Below are positions 15,584-24,167 of a DNA stretch of 28,734 nucleotides, one piece after another. Each line of letters begins with the position of its first letter. Position 1 is the stretch's first letter. The stretch is from JBKECF01 sp047974375 (GTDB lineage: Bacteria > Bacillota > Clostridia > Lachnospirales > CAMZNU01), in assembly GCA_047974375.1 (NCBI GenBank), contig JBKECF010000005.1:1-28734 (forward strand), read 5' to 3'. The notes under the pieces are model-generated. The model was not told the DNA's origin. It worked only from the letters and a program-made list of their open reading frames with translations, and did no database searches. The translations under genes were made by a program, and so were the position numbers.

Positions 15584-15596
15584 GTGGGAGGTCAAA

Positions 15597-18500
15597 ATGA
15601 GTAAGTATAAACTAGGCATTGACGTAGGATCTACTACGGTTAAAATAGCCTTAGTGGAAAATAATAAAATTGTTTATTCAGATTACGCAAGGCATTTTTC
15701 GGATATACGTGTAGCTCTTTATAATCAAATTAGTAAATTAAAAGATGATTTTGGTAATATAGAATTTTCGGTTGTAATAACGGGCTCTGGTGGACTAAAT
15801 TTATCTAAAGATATAGAAACAGATTTTTTACAAGAAGTAATAGCTGTAAGCTCAGCCATTGAATTTTTGATTCCAAAAACTGATGTCGCTATAGAAATTG
15901 GTGGAGAAGATGCAAAAATAATTTATTTCGATAACGGCATAGAGCATAGAATGAATGGAATTTGTGCAGGTGGTACAGGTTCATTTATTGACCAAATGGC
16001 ATCCCTTTTACAAGTTAAAACAGAAGATTTAAATAAATTAGCAAAAAAACATAAAGTTATTTATCCTATAGCGGCAAGATGTGGTGTATTTGCTAAAACA
16101 GACATACAACCCTTAATAAACCAAGGTGCAAATAAAGAGGATTTAGCTGCATCTATTTTTCAAGCAGTAGCAAATCAAACTGTAGGAGGCTTGGCCTGTG
16201 GTAAGCCTATACGTGGGAACGTAGCTTTTTTAGGTGGTCCTTTGCATTTTTTACCATCTTTACGAGATAGATTTATAGACCTACTAGACTTAAAAGATGA
16301 CGAAGTAATTATACCAGAAAACTCAAATTTGTATGCAGCAATAGGTTCGGCCATAAAAGATGGTGATAAAGTAATGAAATTAGATATATTACTCCATCGC
16401 CTTAGAAATAATAAAAATGAAAAATTTGAAGTTAATAGGCTAGAGCCTTTATTTAGAACAGAAGAAGAGTACAAAGAATTTAATTTAAGACATAGTAAAG
16501 ATAAAGTTGTATCTAAAAAGTTGGAAGACTATGAGGGTGACGCTTTTTTAGGTATAGACTGTGGTTCAACAACAACAAAAATAGTATTACTTACTTCGGA
16601 AAATGAATTACTTTATAGTTTTTATAATAGTAATATGGGAAATCCCTTAGACATAGTTATTGAGCAAATGACGAAAATACAAGATATGTTGCCAAAAAAT
16701 GTTAAAATTGTGGCTTCATGTGCTACAGGCTATGGGGAAGAACTTATTAAGTCTGCCTTAAAATTGGATTTAGGTGAAATAGAAACTGTTGCACATTATA
16801 AAGCTGCATCATATTTTGAACCAGAGGTTGATTTTATAATTGACATTGGTGGTCAAGATATGAAGTGTATAACCGTAGACAATGGAGTAATAAATGATGT
16901 TCTGCTTAATGAGGCGTGTTCTGCAGGCTGTGGATCATTTTTAGAAACCTTTGCTACCTCTTTGAATAAGGATATAAAGGAATTTGCCAAGCTTTCCTTG
17001 TTTTCGAAGAATCCTATAGATCTAGGTTCTAGATGTACTGTATTTATGAATTCTAGAGTTAAACAGGCTCAAAAAGAAGGGGCTAAAGTTGAAGATATTT
17101 CTGCTGGCTTAAATTATAGTGTAATAAAAAATGCTTTGCAAAAAGTTATAAAAATTCCAGACCCAGAAAAAATAGGACAGCACATAGTAGTACAAGGGGG
17201 AACTTTTTATAATGATGGAGTATTAAGAAGTTTCGAAAAATTAACAGGTAAAAATGTAATTAGGCCAAACATAGCTGGCATTATGGGTGCTTTTGGTTCT
17301 GCCCTTTTGGCTAAAGAATTTTACAAAGAGGGCTACCAAACAGAGCTTTTATCTGCAGAGGAAATAAAAGAATTTAAGTCTAAAGTAAATTATGGAAGAT
17401 GTAAACTTTGTGGCAACAATTGTCTTTTATCCATAAACACTTTTAGTACAGGAGAAAAGTTTATAACGGGAAACCGTTGTGAAAAAGCTTTGGGAAAAAC
17501 AAGTAATAGAAAAGAAGTGCCAAACATATATGAGTATAAATTAGATAGACTATTTAATTACTATAAAAATCCAGAAAATTATAAAAGAGTAGTAGGAATA
17601 CCTAGGGTTTTAAATATCTTCGAAAATCTGCCGCTATGGCATACTTTCTTTAACGAATTAGGGTATAAAGTTGTTTTATCTGGCATGTCATCGAGGAAAA
17701 TATTTGAAAAGGGTATTGAATCCATACCTAGTGAGTCTGTTTGCTACCCAGCAAAGTTGGTACATGGCCACATAGAGGATTTAATAGAAAAGGGGGTAGA
17801 CTTTATTTTCTATCCATCTGTTGTCTATGAGGTAAATGAATTTAATGGGAAAAATTATAACTGCCCTGTAGTGATTTCCTATCCTGAAAATATAAAAAAC
17901 AATGTTGAGGGTTTAAAAACATTTGAGTTTCATAATCCATTTTTAAATTTAGGTGACCCTAAATCTATGGTAATTACATTGGGAAAAATTTTTCCTAAGG
18001 AAAATAAAAAGGACATTAAATTAGCTCTAGATAAAGCCTTAGAGGAATTAGCCAATTATAAAAATGATGTAAAGAAAAAAGGCGAGGACTGTATTAAGTA
18101 CCTAAGGGAAAGTAATATGCAAGGCGTTGTCTTGGCTGGTAGACCATATCATATAGATGAAGAAATAAATCATGGAATACCAAAAATGATTGCAAGTTTT
18201 GACATAGGCATTTTAAGTGAGGATTCTGTTTATCACTTGTGTGAAGGTGAAGAAGATTTAAATGTAATAAATCAATGGACCTACCACGGTAGACTTTATA
18301 ATTCGGCACAATATGTTTCTACACAGGATAATTTAGAATTAGTCCAATTAAATTCCTTTGGCTGCGGCGTTGATGCAATAGATGCTGACGAAGTAAGAGA
18401 TATACTTACAAGAAATGGAAAAATACATACTTTACTAAAAATTGACGAAGTTAATAACTTAGGTCCAGCTAAAATAAGAATACGCTCTTTAATAGCGGCA

Positions 18501-19784
18501 CTTAAGCAAAGAGAAAAATATCCGGATAAAATACGTAAAGTAGAAAATCGTGTAAAAAGAATTGAATTTACAGAGGAAATGAGAGGTAGGCATACAATAT
18601 TAGTGCCTCAAATGGCGCCAATGCATTTTGATTTACTGGAACATGCTTTTGATTCAGAAGGGTATAAACTTGTTGTTTTACCAGCTATGGAAAAAGCCAG
18701 TGTAGATACAGGTTTACAATATGTGAATAATGATGCTTGCTATCCAGCTTTAATAGTAGTTGGACAGATATTAAATGCAATAAATTCTGGTGCCTACGAT
18801 GTAAACAACATATCTGTAGCAATGAGCCAAACGGGTGGAAGCTGTAGAGCCTCTAATTATATTGGATTAATAAGACGTGGCTTGAAAAATGCAGGCTATG
18901 AGCATATTCCAGTTATTTCCCTAAGTGCTAGTGGCATGGAGAAGAATTCTGGATTTAAAATGACGGCACCTATGTTAAATAAATCTTTGCAATGCTTAAT
19001 AATAGGCGATGTGTTTATGAAGGTTTTATATAAAGTTAGACCTTACGAAGTAATAAAAGGCTCGGCAAATGCATTATATGAAAAATGGAATTTAATTGCT
19101 CGAGAAACAGTAAGGAAAGGTACGAAAAAAGATTTAAAAGAATGCATAAATGGAATTGTAAAGGCTTTTGATGAGATAGAACTATTAGATATTAGAAAAC
19201 CGAAGGTGGGCATAGTTGGGGAAATCCTTGTTAAATTCCATCCAACGGCCAATAATGACGTAGTAAGTTTGTTAGAAAATGAGGGGGCAGAAGTAGTTTC
19301 CCCAGATTTATTGGGATTTTTCCTCTATAGCTTTTACAACACTGTATACAATAGTAAGCACCTAGGTGGTAGTAAAAAATCAGGCTTTATGATGGATTTA
19401 ATTATAAAATATATTGATGTATATAGGGGAATAATGAATAGAGCTTTAGAAAAAAGCAAAAGGTTCCACCCTTCTTTGAGTATACAGGAGCTGGCAAAAC
19501 TTGCTGAGCCTATAGTTTCTATTGGTAACCAGTCTGGAGAGGGTTGGTTTTTAACGGCAGAAATTGTAGAGCTTATAAAAGATAATGTTCAAAATGTAAT
19601 ATGCATGCAGCCTTTTGCTTGCTTACCTAATCACATTACAGGCAAAGGTGTTATTAAAAAGTTAAAGGAACAATATCCGCTGTCTAACATAATAGCCATA
19701 GATTATGACCCAGGGGCAAGCGAGGTTAATCAGCTAAATAGAATTAAATTAATGTTAAGCACTGCAGAAAAAAATATGGCGTAA
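15597..19784 (+). CDS. Giant 2-hydroxyacyl-CoA dehydratase activase-type protein (1395 aa)
   Basis: Multi-domain protein of the BadF/BadG/BcrA/BcrD/HgdC family. ATPase unit 1 (about 1-260) starts GIDVGSTTVK and has GICAGGTGSF (Cys123) and RCGVFAKTD (Cys162), the positions that hold the bridging [4Fe-4S] cluster in HgdC dimers. ATPase unit 2 (about 317-575) starts GIDCGSTTTK and has EACSAGCGSF (Cys441, Cys445) and SRCTVF (Cys480). A Cys cluster follows (Cys602, 605, 609, 628), then a DUF2229-like region from about 650. The C-terminal half resembles the HgdB-type dehydratase subunit. Family knowledge: activases use ATP to inject a high-potential electron into 2-hydroxyacyl-CoA dehydratases. No separate dehydratase or CoA-transferase genes are adjacent, so the substrate is unknown. 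GGGAGG precedes the ATG. A palindromic operator lies just upstream. Confidence 0.9.
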   Translation: MSKYKLGIDVGSTTVKIALVENNKIVYSDYARHFSDIRVALYNQISKLKDDFGNIEFSVVITGSGGLNLSKDIETDFLQEVIAVSSAIEFLIPKTDVAIEIGGEDAKIIYFDNGIEHRMNGICAGGTGSFIDQMASLLQVKTEDLNKLAKKHKVIYPIAARCGVFAKTDIQPLINQGANKEDLAASIFQAVANQTVGGLACGKPIRGNVAFLGGPLHFLPSLRDRFIDLLDLKDDEVIIPENSNLYAAIGSAIKDGDKVMKLDILLHRLRNNKNEKFEVNRLEPLFRTEEEYKEFNLRHSKDKVVSKKLEDYEGDAFLGIDCGSTTTKIVLLTSENELLYSFYNSNMGNPLDIVIEQMTKIQDMLPKNVKIVASCATGYGEELIKSALKLDLGEIETVAHYKAASYFEPEVDFIIDIGGQDMKCITVDNGVINDVLLNEACSAGCGSFLETFATSLNKDIKEFAKLSLFSKNPIDLGSRCTVFMNSRVKQAQKEGAKVEDISAGLNYSVIKNALQKVIKIPDPEKIGQHIVVQGGTFYNDGVLRSFEKLTGKNVIRPNIAGIMGAFGSALLAKEFYKEGYQTELLSAEEIKEFKSKVNYGRCKLCGNNCLLSINTFSTGEKFITGNRCEKALGKTSNRKEVPNIYEYKLDRLFNYYKNPENYKRVVGIPRVLNIFENLPLWHTFFNELGYKVVLSGMSSRKIFEKGIESIPSESVCYPAKLVHGHIEDLIEKGVDFIFYPSVVYEVNEFNGKNYNCPVVISYPENIKNNVEGLKTFEFHNPFLNLGDPKSMVITLGKIFPKENKKDIKLALDKALEELANYKNDVKKKGEDCIKYLRESNMQGVVLAGRPYHIDEEINHGIPKMIASFDIGILSEDSVYHLCEGEEDLNVINQWTYHGRLYNSAQYVSTQDNLELVQLNSFGCGVDAIDADEVRDILTRNGKIHTLLKIDEVNNLGPAKIRIRSLIAALKQREKYPDKIRKVENRVKRIEFTEEMRGRHTILVPQMAPMHFDLLEHAFDSEGYKLVVLPAMEKASVDTGLQYVNNDACYPALIVVGQILNAINSGAYDVNNISVAMSQTGGSCRASNYIGLIRRGLKNAGYEHIPVISLSASGMEKNSGFKMTAPMLNKSLQCLIIGDVFMKVLYKVRPYEVIKGSANALYEKWNLIARETVRKGTKKDLKECINGIVKAFDEIELLDIRKPKVGIVGEILVKFHPTANNDVVSLLENEGAEVVSPDLLGFFLYSFYNTVYNSKHLGGSKKSGFMMDLIIKYIDVYRGIMNRALEKSKRFHPSLSIQELAKLAEPIVSIGNQSGEGWFLTAEIVELIKDNVQNVICMQPFACLPNHITGKGVIKKLKEQYPLSNIIAIDYDPGASEVNQLNRIKLMLSTAEKNMA

Positions 19785-19833
19785 AACAAGACCTATTTTC
19801 AAAGGGGAATACTTTGAAAATAGGTCTTGTTTT
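19783..19833. terminator. Bidirectional terminator between the activase gene and hisIE
   Basis: Perfect 22-bp arms 19783-19804 and 19812-19833 around a 7-nt loop, with T-runs at both ends when read on the relevant strand. The arms include bases of the stop codons of both convergent genes, so one compact element ends both transcripts. Confidence 0.95.
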
Positions 19834-20434
19834 AACGTCTATCAATTAGTTCCATAAAAACATCGTTCCAGTTTAATCCACGCTCGTAGAGCATAACAGA
19901 TAAATGGTACATTAAATCAGCAACTTCATACTGTATTTCGCTTTTATCTGCATTTTTTGCACCAATAATAACTTCTGCTGTTTCTTCGCCCACTTTTTTT
20001 AGAATTTTATCTATTCCCTTATCTAATAAATAGTTAGTATAAGAACCTTCCTTTGGCATTTTTGCTCTGGTTTCAATAGTTTTGTAGATTTCACCTAGTA
20101 TATTAAAGTCATAGCTTTCCTCGCCATATAAGCTGTTAAAAAAGCAAGATGTTTCTCCGGTATGGCAGGCTACACCTTCTTGGTCAACTAATGCAAGGAT
20201 TGTATCGCCATCACAATCATATTTTAGATTAATTACTTTTTGGACATTACCGGAAGTTTCGCCTTTTTTCCAAAGTTTGTTTCTGCTACGGCTAAAGTAA
20301 CACATAAACCCGGTGTCCATAGTTATATTAAGGGATTCTTCATTCATATAGGCAACCATTAGAACTTCTTTCGATATATAATCTTGAGCTACAACGGGAA
20401 TTAAACCCTTTTCGTCAAATTTTATATTTTCCAT
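19832..20434 (-). CDS. hisIE: HisIE: phosphoribosyl-AMP cyclohydrolase / phosphoribosyl-ATP pyrophosphatase
   Basis: Bifunctional enzyme for steps 2 and 3 of histidine synthesis: PR-ATP to PR-AMP, then ring opening to ProFAR. The HisI domain (about 1-105) has the magnesium motif DCDGD (73-77) and the zinc cysteines Cys90 and Cys97 (ACHTGETSCFF). The HisE domain (about 113-200) has KVGEETAEVIIGAKN and EVADLMYHL, typical of the all-alpha NTP pyrophosphatase fold. It is the last gene of the operon. The 36-nt gap from hisF holds a strong GGAGG, the largest intergenic gap in the operon. The stop codon lies within the bidirectional terminator. Confidence 0.97.
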   Translation of the reverse strand: MENIKFDEKGLIPVVAQDYISKEVLMVAYMNEESLNITMDTGFMCYFSRSRNKLWKKGETSGNVQKVINLKYDCDGDTILALVDQEGVACHTGETSCFFNSLYGEESYDFNILGEIYKTIETRAKMPKEGSYTNYLLDKGIDKILKKVGEETAEVIIGAKNADKSEIQYEVADLMYHLSVMLYERGLNWNDVFMELIDRR

Positions 20435-20470
20435 TATTTTCCTCCATTTACAGTTTTTTTAGTAGGAATT

Positions 20471-21241
20471 TTAAAGCCTCACTTTTATGCCTTTGGCTTT
20501 TAAATATTTTTTTAAATTTATTATTTCTATTTCTTTAAAATGAAAAAGGCTGGCAGCCAGTGCTGCATCGCTTATATCATCTTTCAATACATTATAAAAG
20601 TCTTCCATAGAGCCAGCACCGCCAGATGCTATTACAGGTATATTAACGCTAGTAGATACGGCTTTTGTTAGGTTTAAGTCATAGCCTTTTTTTGTGCCAT
20701 CTCCGTCCATGCTTGTCAAAAGTATTTCTCCAGCGCCACGTTTTTCTACTTCTTTAGCCCATTGAACAGCGTCTAAATTAGTTTTTGTTCTTCCGCCATT
20801 TAAATATACATCGTAACTATTCCTTTGGCTATTATATTTGGCGTCTATAGCAACAACTATACATTGACTACCAAAACGGTTGGAGCTTTCGTTAATTAAG
20901 TCTGGATTTTTTATACAGCTAGAGTTTAAAGAGGTCTTGTCAGCACCTGCGTTTAATGTGTTTCGAATATCTTCTATAGAACGAATGCCACCACCTACGG
21001 TTAAAGGCAAAAAAACTTGGGATGCTGTCTTTTCAACTACATCTAACATTGTATCTCTTTTATCGCTAGAAGCTGTTATGTCTAAAAAAACAATTTCATC
21101 TGCCATGGATGCATTATAAGCTTTTGCTACTTCTACAGGGTCGCCAGCGTCTACTAGGTTTACGAAGTTAACACCTTTTACAACTCGACCGTTAGTTACA
21201 TCTAAACAGGGTATTATTCTTTTGGTTAGGTTATTTTTCAT
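20471..21241 (-). CDS. hisF: HisF: imidazole glycerol phosphate synthase, cyclase subunit
   Basis: TIM-barrel subunit that takes ammonia from HisH and converts PRFAR to imidazole glycerol phosphate and AICAR. The N-terminal KRIIPCLDVTNGRVVKG carries the catalytic Asp14, and the second catalytic Asp is in VVAIDAK. Phosphate loops GGGIRS and ASGGAG are present. The length of 256 aa is standard. It overlaps hisA by 11 nt, so the two barrel genes are translationally coupled. Confidence 0.98.
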   Translation of the reverse strand: MKNNLTKRIIPCLDVTNGRVVKGVNFVNLVDAGDPVEVAKAYNASMADEIVFLDITASSDKRDTMLDVVEKTASQVFLPLTVGGGIRSIEDIRNTLNAGADKTSLNSSCIKNPDLINESSNRFGSQCIVVAIDAKYNSQRNSYDVYLNGGRTKTNLDAVQWAKEVEKRGAGEILLTSMDGDGTKKGYDLNLTKAVSTSVNIPVIASGGAGSMEDFYNVLKDDISDAALAASLFHFKEIEIINLKKYLKAKGIKVRL

Positions 21242-21947
21242 ATTTATTTAACACTTCTTTCAAATTTAAGGCACCAGTATATAGTGCTTTACCTATTATT
21301 ACTCCTGAGCTATTTATATTTTTTACATTTTCTAAGTCTTCCATTGAGGAAACACCGCCGGAGGTAATAATATTTATTTTTGTTGCTTCAATTATTTCTT
21401 TAGTGGTTTCTAAATTTGGGCCACTCATCATGCCGTCTTTGGTAATATCTGTGTAAATAATTGTTTCTACACCTAGGGTTTTCATTTCTATAGCTAAGTC
21501 TAAGGCTTTGGTTTGGCTTATTTCTTCCCAGCCAGAAATAGCTACATTGCCATTTTTAGCGTCTATGCCAATTGCTATTCTATTTCCGTATAAATCTATA
21601 GCCTCTTTAACCATTTCCTTATTTGTAATGGCAGAAGTTCCTAGAATTATACGAGCTACCCCTAAGTCTATTTTTTCTTTTATGTCATTTAAGTTACGTA
21701 TTCCGCCACCAACTTCTATGGGGATTGACACATTTTTTACTATTTCTTTTATAATGTGATTATTAAAGCCACTGCCTTTTCTGGCACCGTCTAAATCTAC
21801 TACATGTATAAATGTAGCACCTTTTTTTTCAAAGGATATTGCTACCTCTACAGGGTTTTCATTAAAGATAGTAACCTCATTGAAGTCTCCTTGAGAAAGT
21901 CGTACACATTTACCGTCTTTTAAGTCTATAGCTGGATATATTTGCAT
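21231..21947 (-). CDS. hisA: HisA: ProFAR isomerase
   Basis: Isomerises ProFAR to PRFAR by an Amadori rearrangement (step 4). A TIM barrel of 238 aa with the paired half-barrel motifs of the family: PAIDLKDGKCVRLSQGDF with catalytic Asp8, the second Asp in IIYTDITKDGM, and phosphate loops GGGIRN and TSGGVSS. The start is preceded by AAAGGAAATT and lies 14 nt after hisH. Confidence 0.97.
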   Translation of the reverse strand: MQIYPAIDLKDGKCVRLSQGDFNEVTIFNENPVEVAISFEKKGATFIHVVDLDGARKGSGFNNHIIKEIVKNVSIPIEVGGGIRNLNDIKEKIDLGVARIILGTSAITNKEMVKEAIDLYGNRIAIGIDAKNGNVAISGWEEISQTKALDLAIEMKTLGVETIIYTDITKDGMMSGPNLETTKEIIEATKINIITSGGVSSMEDLENVKNINSSGVIIGKALYTGALNLKEVLNKYEK

Positions 21948-21961
21948 AATTTCCTTTCATA

Positions 21962-22555
21962 CTAATTATCGGCAAAATTTTTAAGTATTTTTAATCCTGT
22001 TTCACCGCTTTTTTCTGGATGAAATTGGCAACCGAAAATATTATTTTTTTCTACACATACATTTATTTCTTTAGAATATAAAGTTGTGCCACTAACTATA
22101 TTTGCGTTGGTTTCTAAATAATAGGAGTGGACAAAGTAGCAATATCCATCTTCTAAATTTTTTAGTATTCCATTATTATTCTTAATGTTTAATAAGTTCC
22201 AACCCATGTGAGGCACTTTTACATTATTTGGAAGCCTTACAATTTCCCCTTCTAGTAAGCCAAGGCCCTTATATTCGCCGTTTTCATAGCTCCTGTCAAA
22301 AAGTAATTGCATGCCTAAGCAAATTCCCAATATATCTTTTTCATTTGCCACAAATTCTTTTAAATATTTATCTATTTCTTCATTTCTTATTTTTTTAGTA
22401 GCATCAGCGAATGCCCCTACACCTGGTAAAATTATTTTATCATAAGTATTTATATTTTCTTTTTTAGAAAAGATTTCACTTTTTACATTTATAAAGTCTA
22501 AGGCTTTTTTTACATTGGGCAAGTTTCCGAAACCATAGTCCAGTATACCAATCAT
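21962..22555 (-). CDS. hisH: HisH: imidazole glycerol phosphate synthase, glutaminase subunit
   Basis: Class I glutamine amidotransferase that supplies ammonia to HisF. The triad is visible: Cys79 in GICLGMQLLF, His179 and Glu181 in FHPEKSG. The oxyanion region PGVGAF (44-49) is present. The 197-aa length is normal. The start codon overlaps the hisB stop by one base (TAATG), a coupling arrangement. Confidence 0.98.
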   Translation of the reverse strand: MIGILDYGFGNLPNVKKALDFINVKSEIFSKKENINTYDKIILPGVGAFADATKKIRNEEIDKYLKEFVANEKDILGICLGMQLLFDRSYENGEYKGLGLLEGEIVRLPNNVKVPHMGWNLLNIKNNNGILKNLEDGYCYFVHSYYLETNANIVSGTTLYSKEINVCVEKNNIFGCQFHPEKSGETGLKILKNFADN

Positions 22556-23139
22556 TATATAACCCCCTTTGTGGACAAAACTCCATCTATACGTGGGTCT
22601 ATACTTGTTGCCTCGTCTAGTGCCTTAGCAAAAGCTTTAAATATACCTTCGCATATGTGGTGGTTATTTTTACCATCTAAAAGTTTTATGTGTATAGTCA
22701 TTTTACTATTTATGGCGAGGGCTCTAAAAAATTCCTCTATCATTTCTGTATCAAGGTCACCTATTTTTTCTCTTGTAAAAGGGCATTGGAAGTTTAAGTA
22801 GGGGCGTCCACATATATCAATGGAACATAGAACCAGTGCCTCTTCCATTGGTAATACTATATAACCATAACGCCTTATGCTCTTCATGTCCCCTAGAGCT
22901 TGTAAAATGGCAGTACCCAAAACTATGGCAGTATCTTCTATGGTATGGTGGCAATCAATATGGGTATCACCTTTTGCATTTATATCTAAGTCGAAAAAAC
23001 CGTGTTTGGATATTTGCTCTAACATATGGTCGAAAAAACCTATTCCTGTAGCGATATTACTTTTGCCCATACCATCAATATTTATTTCGCATTTAATTTC
23101 TGTTTCCTTGGTTACTCTTTCGGTGGAAAATTTTCGCAT
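22555..23139 (-). CDS. hisB: HisB: imidazoleglycerol-phosphate dehydratase (monofunctional)
   Basis: Dehydrates imidazole glycerol phosphate to imidazole acetol phosphate (step 6). The metal-binding repeats of the family are visible: GFFDHML, DCHHTIEDT (His64-His65) and, in the second half, NHHICEGIFKAFAKAL. There is no N-terminal phosphatase domain, so unlike the E. coli enzyme it cannot do the histidinol-phosphate step. The start MRKFSTERVTKET matches the family start; it lies 28 nt inside the end of hisC. Confidence 0.98.
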   Translation of the reverse strand: MRKFSTERVTKETEIKCEINIDGMGKSNIATGIGFFDHMLEQISKHGFFDLDINAKGDTHIDCHHTIEDTAIVLGTAILQALGDMKSIRRYGYIVLPMEEALVLCSIDICGRPYLNFQCPFTREKIGDLDTEMIEEFFRALAINSKMTIHIKLLDGKNNHHICEGIFKAFAKALDEATSIDPRIDGVLSTKGVI

Positions 23140-24167
23140 TTTTCACTCCTTAAAATTTTTAATACTTTATTATTAACATCTCTAGTAGTAACGGTAATAC
23201 GTAAATAATCACTATTTCCGAATTTTCTAACTAAAATGTTTCCGTCAATAAAACTTTGGAAAGAAGAGCTTTTTAAGTATAGAAAATTCCCTTGGGACTT
23301 AAATATTTTTATGTTCATTTTTTTTATTTCTTCATACATTCTATTTCTTTCGGCTACTATGTTTCTTATTTGATTCATGTATTTAGGATAATTTTCCATA
23401 GCCTTTATGGCTAGTAATTGAGATAGAGTATTTAAATCGTAGGGAGGTTTTACAGTGTTTATTACATCTATAATAGGCTTACTACCTACAGCAAAACCAA
23501 CTCGAGCACCAGCAAGGCCAAAGGCTTTGGAAAAAGTTCTTAATACAACTATATTGTTGTAGGTACTATTTATAAAAGATAAATTTTCATCGGCAAATTC
23601 AATATAGGCTTCATCGATTACAACTAGGGCATTAACATTTTCAATGACTTTTGTTACTTTTTCTTTGGAATAAACTGTACCTGTTGGGTTATTTGGGTTG
23701 CACATAAAAATTAGTTTTGCATTTTCCTTTTTAGCTTGGTTAATTAATTCATTTTCATCAAAGTCGAAATTATTTTCTTCCAATAGATTGTAGTAAATTG
23801 TTTTGCCGTGATTTATTTTAGTTGTAATGTGGTACATTGTAAAAGATGGGGTAGGTATAAGCACTGTATCATTATTATTTAAAAATCCCTTAGTTATATG
23901 GTCAATTAGGGCATCGGAACCTACACCACAGGTTATATTTTCGCTATTTAAATTATAATGTTTGCCCAAGGCACTGCGTAAATCCTTACAAGATGTATCA
24001 GGATAAATTCTTAAATTTTCATCTTCTAGCCAGTTAATTAAATCTTTTTTTATTTCTTCTGACAAAGTAAAGGGGCTTTCGTTTGCGTTTATTTTATGTT
24101 CAAATGTCGGATGATTTTCATCATAGGGTACAAAGTCTTTTAAATCTGTTCTAATCCAATTTTTCAT
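23112..24167 (-). CDS. hisC: HisC: histidinol-phosphate aminotransferase
   Basis: PLP enzyme of fold type I that transaminates imidazole acetol phosphate with glutamate to give histidinol phosphate. It has the N-terminal substrate segment NANESPF, CNPNNPTGT, Asp185 in VIDEAYIEF contacting the PLP ring nitrogen, and the Schiff-base Lys214 in RTFSKAFGLAGARVGF. The length of 351 aa is typical. It overlaps hisD by 17 nt and hisB by 28 nt. The long overlap means its last ~9 codons are read in two frames. Confidence 0.97.
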   Translation of the reverse strand: MKNWIRTDLKDFVPYDENHPTFEHKINANESPFTLSEEIKKDLINWLEDENLRIYPDTSCKDLRSALGKHYNLNSENITCGVGSDALIDHITKGFLNNNDTVLIPTPSFTMYHITTKINHGKTIYYNLLEENNFDFDENELINQAKKENAKLIFMCNPNNPTGTVYSKEKVTKVIENVNALVVIDEAYIEFADENLSFINSTYNNIVVLRTFSKAFGLAGARVGFAVGSKPIIDVINTVKPPYDLNTLSQLLAIKAMENYPKYMNQIRNIVAERNRMYEEIKKMNIKIFKSQGNFLYLKSSSFQSFIDGNILVRKFGNSDYLRITVTTRDVNNKVLKILRSEKCENFPPKE

